Source: Bacteroidia bacterium (GTDB lineage: Bacteria > Bacteroidota > Bacteroidia > AKYH767-A > OLB10). From it: a stretch of DNA of 11,862 nucleotides. The stretch is from assembly GCA_025450095.1 (NCBI GenBank), contig JANWID010000032.1:1-11862 (forward strand), written 5' to 3'. Shown piece after piece: positions 1-6,985 of the stretch (positions are counted from its first letter, which is position 1; every line of letters starts with the position of its first letter). The position numbers were made by a program, and so were the translations under genes. The notes under the pieces were generated by a model. It was not told where the DNA came from. It saw nothing but the letters and a program-made list of their open reading frames with translations, and did not search any database.

Positions 1-1
1 G

Positions 2-244
2 GCTCCTCGCGACGGCTATGATTCCGAATCATACCCTTCGGTGAGGATCCAGGGTTTTACCTGGTTCCTTATTTATGCGGCAACATTATCTTTCCTGCAT
101 CACCTGGTTCTGTTTTATATTGAAGTTTTCCGGTTTTCCGAATTCTTTACAACATTTTTAAGAGTAATTTTGAGTACCGCAGCCACGTTGCTTACCATAA
201 TGATCAGTCAGTACCTTTTCGGTAAACCTGCAAATGAAAAATGA
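2..244 (+). CDS. mreD: Rod shape-determining protein MreD, C-terminal part (partial, cut by window start)
   Basis: The reading frame is open from base 2, so this is the 3' end of a gene that starts upstream; the GTG at 41 is only an internal valine codon. The visible 80 residues begin with a PRDGYDSE-like loop followed by hydrophobic membrane segments rich in Phe, Leu and Ile, and a short polar tail (KPANEK). This pattern fits the C-terminal half of Bacteroidota MreD, an inner-membrane protein that works with MreB and MreC to position the lateral-wall synthesis machinery. The stop TGA (242-244) overlaps the ATG of the next gene (241-243) in an ATGA arrangement, which implies translational coupling. 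Identification rests on the loop motif, hydrophobic profile and operon position; mreB and mreC are expected just upstream but lie outside the window. Confidence 0.85.
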   Translation, partial: APRDGYDSESYPSVRIQGFTWFLIYAATLSFLHHLVLFYIEVFRFSEFFTTFLRVILSTAATLLTIMISQYLFGKPANEK

Positions 245-2130
245 TACAGCATTCAGGACACCGGTACGTACTCTTAGGAATTTTCTCCGCGGTGATCTTT
301 ATTTACCTGGTAAGGCTTTTCTATATCCAGGTAATTGACGACAGCTATAAACTTTCGGCAAATAATAATGTCCTCAGGCAGATTACGGAGTATCCTGCAC
401 GCGGCCTGGTGTACGACCGTAACGGCAAACTGCTGGTCTTCAATGAAGCTGTTTATGATCTCATGGTGGTACCAAAACAGGTGCAGTCATTCGATACCCT
501 TGAATTCTGCAACATCATTGGGATTACCAAAGAAGAATTCGATAAGAAATTCAATAAGTCAAAGACTTACTCAAGGATTAAATCTTCCATTTTCGAGAAA
601 CAGCTTTCGGCAGAAACTTACGCCGTGCTGCAGGAAAAGCTTTTTAAGTTTCGCGGTTTCTATGTTCAGCCCCGTACACTGCGTAAGTACCCGGAGAAAA
701 TTGCTGCACATACACTGGGATACATCGGTGAGGTTGACGACAGGATAGTTGCCAAGAATCCGTACTATCATTCTGGTGACTATATCGGCATCAGCGGTCT
801 TGAAGAATCGTATGAAGGAGAGCTTCGCGGTCAGAGAGGTGTCAGGACTGTGATGGTGGATGTATTCAACCGTGAAAAAGGAAGCTTTGCAAATGGTGCT
901 TATGATACAGCTGCAGTTTCCGGACTGAATCTCACGACCACGCTCGATCTGGAATTGCAACGACTTGGTGAAATACTTCTTGAAAATAAAATCGGAAGCG
1001 TAGTTGCCATTGAGCCTTCCACCGGTGAGATACTGGCTATCGTTACCAAACCGACTTACGATCCCAACCTGTTAGTTGGAAGGGTACGTTCAAAAAATTA
1101 CGGCGGGTTGATCCGCGATCCGCTCAAACCGCTTTTTAACAGGGCTATGCAGGCCTATTATCCTCCCGGATCTACCTTCAAGCTGGTGAATGCTCTCATC
1201 GCCGAGCAGGAAAATATTATAACTGCCTCAACTGTATTTCCGCATTCCTTTGTGGTGGGAAGCAAGTCAGTAAAATGCCATCCGCACCCGGCTGGACTCA
1301 CTTTAGAGAGCGCAGTTCAGTATTCATGCAATCCCTATTTCTGCAATACCTTTCGTGCATTTGTGGATAACAGGAAATTCGTTACGAGCGAACGGGGATA
1401 CCAGATATGGCGTGACTATGTGCTGAGTTTTGGAATCGGCAGGAAAATCGGAGTAGATCTTCCGCATGAGCTCAGCGGGCTGGTACCTAAAGTGGATTAT
1501 TACGATCGTTTTTACGGAGCGAAACGCTGGAAAGCATCTACAATTTTCTCCCTGGGAATCGGCCAGGGTGAGCTGGGAGTAACTCCGTTGCAGATGGCAA
1601 ATATCATGTGTATTATTGCCAACAGGGGATATTTTTATACTCCTCACATTGTAAAGAAAATCGGCAGTGAACCCAACAAAACACGAAACCTGACAGAAAA
1701 GCATTATACAAAAGTGAACGCTGAATACTTCGAAGTGATCCAGGAAGGAATGCAGCGTGTGGTGGATGCCGGTACAGGAAGGATCGCTCATTTCGGCGAG
1801 ACTATAATATGTGGTAAAACTGGTACGGCACAGAATCCTCACGGAAAAGACCATTCGCTTTTTGTTGCGTTTGCTCCTCGTGATAATCCTAAAATTGCTA
1901 TTGCTGTGATGGTGGAAAATGCCGGATTTGGAGCAGCATGGGCTGCACCGGTTGCCAGCCTGATGATGGAACAATACCTGACTGATTCTATTTCACGACC
2001 GGAATTGTATGAACGCATGATCAACGGAAACCTGTTGCCAACACGACAGGATTCCCTGATAAAAAAGACCGACCGGCCTAAAGCTCCGGTCCTCGAACCC
2101 ATTGCAGCTGTGAAGGAGGACGACCGTTGA
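241..2130 (+). CDS. mrdA: Penicillin-binding protein 2 (peptidoglycan D,D-transpeptidase)
   Basis: This 629-residue class B penicillin-binding protein cross-links lateral-wall peptidoglycan in the periplasm as partner of RodA. One N-terminal membrane anchor covers about residues 9-30. The PBP dimerisation domain follows, with its PARGLVYDRNG motif at 52-62. The transpeptidase domain has all three catalytic motifs: STFK with nucleophile Ser311, SCN at 362-364, and KTGT at 526-529. The tail after about residue 600 is Pro/Lys-rich and low in complexity. The length is normal for PBP2. The ATG overlaps the mreD stop by 4 bp, and the TGA overlaps the TTG start of rodA, so the three genes form one operon. 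Nothing in the sequence suggests it is inactive. Identification is firm; the gene is called pbp2, pbpA or mrdA in different organisms. Confidence 0.97.
   Translation: MIQHSGHRYVLLGIFSAVIFIYLVRLFYIQVIDDSYKLSANNNVLRQITEYPARGLVYDRNGKLLVFNEAVYDLMVVPKQVQSFDTLEFCNIIGITKEEFDKKFNKSKTYSRIKSSIFEKQLSAETYAVLQEKLFKFRGFYVQPRTLRKYPEKIAAHTLGYIGEVDDRIVAKNPYYHSGDYIGISGLEESYEGELRGQRGVRTVMVDVFNREKGSFANGAYDTAAVSGLNLTTTLDLELQRLGEILLENKIGSVVAIEPSTGEILAIVTKPTYDPNLLVGRVRSKNYGGLIRDPLKPLFNRAMQAYYPPGSTFKLVNALIAEQENIITASTVFPHSFVVGSKSVKCHPHPAGLTLESAVQYSCNPYFCNTFRAFVDNRKFVTSERGYQIWRDYVLSFGIGRKIGVDLPHELSGLVPKVDYYDRFYGAKRWKASTIFSLGIGQGELGVTPLQMANIMCIIANRGYFYTPHIVKKIGSEPNKTRNLTEKHYTKVNAEYFEVIQEGMQRVVDAGTGRIAHFGETIICGKTGTAQNPHGKDHSLFVAFAPRDNPKIAIAVMVENAGFGAAWAAPVASLMMEQYLTDSISRPELYERMINGNLLPTRQDSLIKKTDRPKAPVLEPIAAVKEDDR
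2113..2119 (+). promoter_or_regulatory. Strong Shine-Dalgarno sequence of rodA
   Basis: AAGGAGG lies inside the 3' end of mrdA, seven bases before the TTG at 2127. It decides the rodA start, which would otherwise be uncertain because there is no ATG nearby. A canonical site is worth noting because most genes in this window show none, as is usual in Bacteroidota; here it may compensate for the weak TTG codon. Confidence 0.75.
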
Positions 2131-3389
2131 GGAAACAACAAAGCATATTTCAGAATATCGACTGGTTGTTGGTGCTCATGTACGTCGTGTTGATGATGAT
2201 CGGGTGGGTGAGCATTTATGCGGCTGTGTATAATGAAGAGCACGGCAGTATCCTGGATATCTCACAGAATTATGGCCGCCAGCTTATCTGGATCATTTCA
2301 TCTGTGGTGCTGGCGATCTTTATCCTGGTTATCGATGGGAAATTTTACGAGGCCTTTGCTTTTCCCATATACGGGGTAGTTATGATTACGCTTTTGGGAG
2401 TCCTGGTGTTCGGACGTGAAGTTGCGGGATCTAAATCATGGTTTGAAATAGGAGCATTCAGATTGCAGCCAGCCGAATTCGCCAAGTTTGCAACGAATAT
2501 GGCACTGGCGCGATACCTGAGCACTGCAAATATCAATATGCAGGACCTGCGCACGAAGATCATGGCAGGTATCATCATAATGATCCCGATTTCACTGATC
2601 CTGCTGCAGAATGACACCGGATCAGCATTGGTTTTCGGTTCATTCATTTTCGTGCTTTACCGGGAAGGACTTTCACAAAACGTTCTCATCCTTGGTTTTT
2701 TCGCGGTGCTCCTGTTTGTGCTGGCTTTGATGATAGCAAAGTTTACGATACTCATCGTATTAGCATGTATAGCGGTGCTTGCTGTATTGCTACTGCGAAA
2801 AACATTGCGTAATGTCATTACTATCTCTGTGATTTTTGTACTTGCAACATCCGTTGTCTTAAGTGTGGATTATGTATTTCATAATGTACTTGAGCCGCAT
2901 CAGAAAGAACGTATCAATGTGTTGCTGGGAAAAGAAACAGATCTGAAAGGAGCAGGCTACAATGTGAACCAAAGTCTTATTGCGATCGGATCGGGAGGAT
3001 TTGCAGGAAAGGGATTTTTAAATGGAACGCAAACCAAATTTGATTTTGTACCGGAACAAAGCACCGATTTTATTTTCTGTACCATCGGCGAGGAGTGGGG
3101 ATTCATGGGATCCCTTGTTGTGATCGGGTTGTTCACCGCGTTGCTTTATAGAGTAGTGTTTGTAGCCGAAAGACAGAAATCACATTTCACGCGTATCTAT
3201 GCGTATGGTGTTGCATCCATCATTTTTATGCACCTGATGGTGAATATCGGCATGACGATCGGGCTGTTGCCTGTGATCGGAATTCCATTGCCATTTATGA
3301 GCTATGGAGGATCATCACTCTGGTCGTTCACCATTTTGCTTTTTATCCTGATAAAGCTGGATAGCTACCGGACGTTTATTTTGAGATAG
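2127..3389 (+). CDS. rodA: Rod shape-determining protein RodA (SEDS peptidoglycan glycosyltransferase)
   Basis: This 420-residue polytopic membrane protein of the SEDS family polymerises lipid II into glycan strands as partner of the PBP2 encoded just upstream. Visible family signatures are GSKSWFEIG followed by LQPAEFAK (101-120), QNDTGSALVF (161-170), KGFLNGTQ (295-302), VPEQSTDFIF with the conserved extracytoplasmic Asp314 (308-317), GEEWGF (321-326), and the C-terminal PLPFMSYGGSS (388-397). The chosen start is TTG at 2127: it gives the usual short cytoplasmic N-terminus before the first membrane helix, overlaps the mrdA stop as TTGA, and is preceded by an excellent Shine-Dalgarno sequence. 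It is the last gene of the operon, since the next gene lies on the other strand after a repeat-filled gap. Confidence 0.96.
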   Translation: MRKQQSIFQNIDWLLVLMYVVLMMIGWVSIYAAVYNEEHGSILDISQNYGRQLIWIISSVVLAIFILVIDGKFYEAFAFPIYGVVMITLLGVLVFGREVAGSKSWFEIGAFRLQPAEFAKFATNMALARYLSTANINMQDLRTKIMAGIIIMIPISLILLQNDTGSALVFGSFIFVLYREGLSQNVLILGFFAVLLFVLALMIAKFTILIVLACIAVLAVLLLRKTLRNVITISVIFVLATSVVLSVDYVFHNVLEPHQKERINVLLGKETDLKGAGYNVNQSLIAIGSGGFAGKGFLNGTQTKFDFVPEQSTDFIFCTIGEEWGFMGSLVVIGLFTALLYRVVFVAERQKSHFTRIYAYGVASIIFMHLMVNIGMTIGLLPVIGIPLPFMSYGGSSLWSFTILLFILIKLDSYRTFILR

Positions 3390-3393
3390 TATA

Positions 3394-3446
3394 CTGTCAG
3401 CAGCCAGCAGTCAGCAGCCAGAAGTCGGCAACCAGCAGTCGGCAGA
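3394..3446. repeat. Degenerate CAGC/GTCGGCAG short tandem repeat (module A, copy 1)
   Basis: Starting five bases after the rodA stop, the sequence is a run of degenerate units of about seven bases such as GTCAGCA, GCCAGCA and GTCGGCA. The same kind of array recurs at 5838-5893 and 8212-8280, and in the opposite orientation at 8512-8588. It has no open reading frame that looks real. It is probably a dispersed intergenic repeat of this genome. Confidence 0.7.
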
Positions 3447-3451
3447 TACAC

Positions 3452-3479
3452 CGTAGGGAAAACATGCTGCTGTCCGAAC
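3452..3479. repeat. Palindromic intergenic repeat module B (copy next to rodA)
   Basis: This stretch runs from CGTAGGG to TGCTGCTGTCCGAAC and nearly matches 8316-8343, differing by one substitution and one indel. The version at 8316-8343 contains the near-palindrome GGACAGCATGCTGCTGTCC; here the left arm is degraded. It sits just after module A, as it does in the larger array at 8212-8439, so the two modules travel together. Confidence 0.65.
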
Positions 3480-3487
3480 ATCATTCC

Positions 3488-3680
3488 AGGCTGTCGGCAG
3501 TACATTTAGATGAAAAAGGAACAAGATCAATTGTAAAACAAAAGCCATAAAGGAAATTCAAATGAATAATGTTACCAAAATTCAATTTAAACATTATTCA
3601 TTTAGTGTTATATGTTATTCAATTTTTTGATTGTCCTGATGAATCATACGCATATGCAATGAAAGTTGCAGATGTTTTTA
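3488..3680. repeat. 3' flanking repeat, copy 1 (downstream of the Omp28-like gene)
   Basis: The segment ends in the stop codon of the minus-strand gene at 3678 and matches 5880-6099. The match is loose at the low-coordinate end and tight over 3591-3680, where I count five substitutions and one indel in about 90 bases. It holds a perfect 14-bp inverted repeat (3560-3573 with 3590-3603) and a 9-bp hairpin with one mismatch (3651-3659 with 3666-3674). Seen on the minus strand it is the 3' untranslated region of the gene; it also fills much of the gap after rodA. Confidence 0.75.
3651..3679 (+). terminator. Possible rho-independent terminator of the mreD-mrdA-rodA operon
   Basis: CATATGCAA (3651-3659), a six-base loop, TTGCAGATG (3666-3674, one mismatch) and then five T residues make a weak stem and T-tract read on the + strand. 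It lies about 260 bp past rodA. The stem is AT-rich and the same hairpin recurs at 6070-6098, where there is no + strand gene to terminate, so it may be a part of the repeat rather than a dedicated terminator. Confidence 0.35.
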
Positions 3681-5708
3681 ATTAGAAACACCAATCAGTT
3701 TAAATGAAAACCGGTTGTCGTCGAAATAAATATTCAGAAAATAAATTCCGGCCGGCTGTTGTTGAATGCTGATGGTATTCAGGCCGGGTTCAAAAATAGT
3801 TTCCGTACATATGCGGCCGGTAACATCGGTGATAATAACGTGGGCCGCTTGGTCAATTTTAATCATGTACTGCCCGTTACCGTTGTAGAATATTCCGGGT
3901 GTTCCGGAATCGGAATTCTCCGGATCTTCCACACCTGTTGCAGTTCCATTAAACCAGTTGAGAGTACTTTGAATAACCTGGTTGGTGATAGACTGTGGAA
4001 GCATCTGACCCATAGTAAAACCAAGCAATGCAGTTTTAAAATTGCCGTTCGTATTGCGTATAGCCGCACCTGTGAGTGCATTGTTGTTATAAGTCAGCAC
4101 ACGTTTAGCATCCGGCGCGGAAGGGTGTGGCGCGATGGCCGATAAAATATAAGATGAATAAGGTCCTGAATTTGGAACCGTGTTGTAATATGGATCACTC
4201 ACCACAGGATTGATGGTTGAAGGTGTCAGCAACTGGAATGAAAACTGAGCTCCTGCATAATGATGATAAAAATCCTGTACCGTAACATCCGATGTATAAT
4301 ATGCATCTAAACTGAGTGTGCCATTCTCCATGAATAAATTTCCTCCCGAATTCAACAGGTTAGTTAATAACGGGAGCTCGTTCTGCAACGTGTCGTAATT
4401 GTAAGAGATAAATAAATGTTGGATGCTGCTGCTGTTAAAATTCACGGTATCAATATCGGATACATTTCTCTCCATTATAAGATGCGTATTGCCCGTTTGG
4501 TTTAGTGCATCAGTTATGTAAGCGTCAGCGAATGATTGGTGAAGCACTGCCTGAATACATTTTGAATAGGATGTTAAATAGAACGCAAGTGGAGATGTAC
4601 TATTAAAATTGAGATAGTTCTCCTGGTCGGCAATATTGGTAATGGTAATGTCGCCATCCCATTTGCTGTTCAATAACGCAGTACTGGTGAGTTGAATTAC
4701 CACATTTATAATTGTATCAGTATTTGCGGCGAACGAAATTAAAACACTATCGGGATTGGATGTCCCGTTTACGGTGATTTGCTTTGTCCAGCCTGCCGGA
4801 TTTATCCAGTTAGTACGTAACACAATACTGAAAGTGGCAGGTGTTGAAGTAGTGATATGAAACGGTATGGTGAACATGGTTTCATCCGAAGCATCGGCCA
4901 TTTTCGCGGGTTTGAAAGCGGTTACGTCAGGTGTAATGCTAAATTCGGGAATATGCATACCGTCGGTCACCTGCAGAATTTCACCGGTACTTTCATCCTG
5001 AATATAAGAAGTCAGTCCGAAATCATTCAGATTAAAAAGCAGCGGTGCTCCTGTCACAGGGAAAATAAGTGGTATTGCATAAGAAATGATGACCGAATCG
5101 CCGGCATAAAAACTAACAGGTAGCATGGTGCCGTTTGTATCGGGAACAACTTTTTTGAAGATGTTGCTGTACGAAAGGACACCTCCAAAGCCCACCGTTG
5201 TTTTGTTTTCCTTAATTACATTCCGCAACCTCAAATTTGAAGCATTGAAAATATTCACTCCCGCCTTTACCACTACGGTTATGTAAACCGAATCAACAAT
5301 GCTGTTGGGAAGATCTTTAATAGTATATGTAGTTGTTATCTGGAATTGTGAGGTTGTTTGCAAACGTAAATCAACCAACGCGGGAGCGGGAATTCCGCCG
5401 TTGGAATTAAACGTGCCGTCCAGAGCTACAGAAGGAATGCCCTGAAATCCGTAAAAATTGAAACGGTTTGCTTGTTCGTAAGGGTTATCCTGGTAGTTCG
5501 GATCCCCTGGATTGGGGAACCACACATGGTACTTAATTGTGGAAACCTGATCGCCGAACTGCGTGGATATCCCATCCACCCCGATGTTGGCCTGGATGCA
5601 AGGGATGCAGCTGACGTTGGTAAAATATTCCATTAAAACTTTCCGCGGGTATTGCGCCTGAACAACAGTGCTCGCGAGGAATAAAAAGGCGAGTGTGGTT
5701 TTTTTCAT
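3678..5708 (-). CDS. Secreted Omp28-like thioredoxin-fold protein with GATase-like region and T9SS sorting domain
   Basis: From the chosen ATG the protein has 676 residues. Residues 1-19 are a typical signal peptide (MKKTTLAFLF, ending VQAQ). A thioredoxin-like part follows, with the EYFTN-SCIPC motif (Cys34, Cys37) and a GIPSVALDG cis-proline loop around Pro92, as in Omp28-related outer-membrane proteins of Bacteroidota. Residues about 110-380 look like beta-sandwich repeats. Residues about 383-586 resemble a glutamine-amidotransferase-like fold (NSGGNLFMENG, then KTALLGFTMG and a final LNWF helix) but show no clear catalytic triad. The last 72 residues form a T9SS type A sorting domain (ITDVTGR, PAGIYFLNI). 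I infer export and then secretion or surface attachment through T9SS. The frame stays open for 43 more codons upstream, but that extension would bury the signal peptide. The substrate is unknown. Confidence 0.85.
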   Translation of the reverse strand: MKKTTLAFLFLASTVVQAQYPRKVLMEYFTNVSCIPCIQANIGVDGISTQFGDQVSTIKYHVWFPNPGDPNYQDNPYEQANRFNFYGFQGIPSVALDGTFNSNGGIPAPALVDLRLQTTSQFQITTTYTIKDLPNSIVDSVYITVVVKAGVNIFNASNLRLRNVIKENKTTVGFGGVLSYSNIFKKVVPDTNGTMLPVSFYAGDSVIISYAIPLIFPVTGAPLLFNLNDFGLTSYIQDESTGEILQVTDGMHIPEFSITPDVTAFKPAKMADASDETMFTIPFHITTSTPATFSIVLRTNWINPAGWTKQITVNGTSNPDSVLISFAANTDTIINVVIQLTSTALLNSKWDGDITITNIADQENYLNFNSTSPLAFYLTSYSKCIQAVLHQSFADAYITDALNQTGNTHLIMERNVSDIDTVNFNSSSIQHLFISYNYDTLQNELPLLTNLLNSGGNLFMENGTLSLDAYYTSDVTVQDFYHHYAGAQFSFQLLTPSTINPVVSDPYYNTVPNSGPYSSYILSAIAPHPSAPDAKRVLTYNNNALTGAAIRNTNGNFKTALLGFTMGQMLPQSITNQVIQSTLNWFNGTATGVEDPENSDSGTPGIFYNGNGQYMIKIDQAAHVIITDVTGRICTETIFEPGLNTISIQQQPAGIYFLNIYFDDNRFSFKLIGVSN

Positions 5709-5725
5709 TTTGGCGGGAATGATAT

Positions 5726-5733
5726 CAAATATA
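5726..5733 (-). promoter_or_regulatory. Candidate -7 promoter element of the Omp28-like gene
   Basis: On the minus strand this reads TATATTTG, an exact fit to the Bacteroidota -7 consensus TAnnTTTG, ending 17 bases before the ATG at 5708. No clear -33 TTG is present at the usual distance, so it is only a candidate. If used, it supports the ATG at 5708 over the upstream in-frame start, because the longer form would begin before the promoter. Confidence 0.4.
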
Positions 5734-5837
5734 AAAGTTTTTGGGGAATTGGTGCGCCAGGAAATGGTTTCATGCAAATCTTGAACATAAAAGATGCACC
5801 TAACAGTGAATAACACGCCTGTTAATTCAAAAACCAT

Positions 5838-5893
5838 TGCAGGCAGTTGGCAGCCAGCTCCCGATAGCTATCGGGACGACAGTCAGCAGTACA
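5838..5893. repeat. Module A repeat (copy 2) with an inserted 18-bp palindrome
   Basis: Degenerate GGCAGTTGGCAGCCAGC-type units are split by the perfect palindrome TCCCGATAGCTATCGGGA at 5859-5876, then resume as GACAGTCAGCAGT. The palindrome recurs with one base changed at 6912-6929. The repeat lies upstream of the Omp28-like gene and runs into the second copy of the 3' flanking repeat. Confidence 0.65.
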
Positions 5894-6099
5894 TTTATAT
5901 GAATGAGCAACCTGATTAATTGTGATACAATAGCCGTAAGGGAAATTCAAAATGAAAAAATAATTACCACTTAACACTACATGTATAATGTTTAACAAAA
6001 TTCAACTTATACATTATTCATTAAGTGTTATATGTTATTCAATTTTTGATCGTCCTGATTGATCATACGCATATGCAATGAAAGTTGCATATGTTTTTA
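5880..6099. repeat. 3' flanking repeat, copy 2 (downstream of the 235-residue secreted protein)
   Basis: This is the second copy of the element at 3488-3680, in the same orientation and in the same place relative to a gene: its last bases are the stop codon of the minus-strand gene at 6097. The hairpin CATATGCAA/TTGCATATG (6070-6078 with 6085-6093) is perfect here. A longer imperfect hairpin uses CACTTAA/TTAAGTG-type arms around 5968-6027. The two copies flank the Omp28-like gene as direct repeats. Confidence 0.75.
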
Positions 6100-6804
6100 C
6101 ATGTGGTTAGCCCTGGATGCCGCCAATACTTCATTTCCGGAAACAAGAGGGATAAAGTAAGTTCCTTTTCCAAGAACAACATCCGGTCTTACAATTATGG
6201 AGTTGTATCCTTTAAAACCTGCCACGGGCTGCTCGTGCACGATTTTTCCTTCAGGCGATAATAACATTATTGTATACTGTTGATCGGAAGGTGCGGTAAA
6301 TTCAACCGTAAGACTGTCGTTAAAAGGATTCGGATAAACTCTCGTAATTTTTACTTCTTTGACTTTGTTATTATTCACAACTGGTGAAATGATATTCGAA
6401 AATTTCGAAATCCCGTTCAAATCAACCTGGTGCAGTCGGTAGTAATTATTATTCGGTAAGGGATCCTGGTCCCGGAATTCATACTTGCGCAATGCATTGC
6501 TGTTACCGGAGCTATTAATTTGTGTAATCGGTTCGAAATCGGTACCGTTTCCCGATCGCTCGATTACGAAATAACCGCTGTTGATTTCAGAGTAAGTCAT
6601 CCATCTGATAACAATACTTTTCTTCTCGCGGAAAGCATTGAAATTCGACACGGAAGTGGATGCAACAGCTTTATCAGTCTGGTAAAGCTGAATAAGCGCT
6701 ACCGATCCTATTGCAAGCAATGCAGCTACCGAGAGTACTATTACAGCTCTGCGCCATTTGATCTTCTGACTGACCCGGAACCTATTCCGTATGCGACTTT
6801 TCAT
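6097..6804 (-). CDS. Secreted protein with fibronectin-like domain and degenerate T9SS sorting domain
   Basis: This 235-residue protein has a long Arg/Lys-rich start (residues 2-19), a hydrophobic stretch at 20-40 and an AVA-S site near 48, which together look like a long signal peptide. Residues about 52-143 follow a pattern common in exported Bacteroidota proteins: IRWMTYSEINSGYFVIERS, then NNNYYRLHQVDLNGISKFS. The C-terminal T9SS-type domain begins at VYPNPF (156-161). Its last residues (ASRANHM) lack the usual aromatic-basic-Leu ending, so sorting efficiency is doubtful. The protein is a paralogue of the next gene upstream (6986-8044), sharing the signal region and both C-terminal domains but lacking that gene's N-terminal domain of about 150 residues. 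I infer surface or secreted location; the function is not recognised. Confidence 0.8.
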   Translation of the reverse strand: MKSRIRNRFRVSQKIKWRRAVIVLSVAALLAIGSVALIQLYQTDKAVASTSVSNFNAFREKKSIVIRWMTYSEINSGYFVIERSGNGTDFEPITQINSSGNSNALRKYEFRDQDPLPNNNYYRLHQVDLNGISKFSNIISPVVNNNKVKEVKITRVYPNPFNDSLTVEFTAPSDQQYTIMLLSPEGKIVHEQPVAGFKGYNSIIVRPDVVLGKGTYFIPLVSGNEVLAASRANHM

Positions 6805-6985
6805 TGATGCAACTATTAAAAATCGGTTGTACGATTAAAGTAGTAGCAGGTTGCATGGAATAGCTTTGTTATCGTTTTTATTTTCCGGGTCGCAACAAAA
6901 AATAAACACAATCCCGATGGCTATCGGGAGACGCAGGATTTTACAAGAAGTGAACGAGATCAACTCGCTTACCGAAATAAAATTT
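6805..6985. other. Intergenic gap with one palindrome
   Basis: This 181-bp gap between the two paralogous minus-strand genes holds the near-perfect palindrome TCCCGATGGCTATCGGGA at 6912-6929. That palindrome is a one-base variant of the one at 5859-5876. I see no copy of the 3' flanking repeat and no convincing gene or promoter here. Confidence 0.55.

Noticed and set aside
3759..4145. Plus-strand open frame inside the Omp28-like gene
   Set aside because: It is a shadow of the minus-strand gene, which has a signal peptide and recognisable domains; the plus-strand protein has none.
5709..5837. 43-residue N-terminal extension of the Omp28-like protein
   Set aside because: It would place a clear signal peptide inside the protein, and a promoter-like TATATTTG lies within it.
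3488..6099. Integron-like cassettes, since each gene is followed by a palindromic repeat
   Set aside because: No integrase is in the window, the repeats do not show paired RYYYAAC/GTTRRRY core sites in the required layout, and the third gene of the block lacks the repeat.
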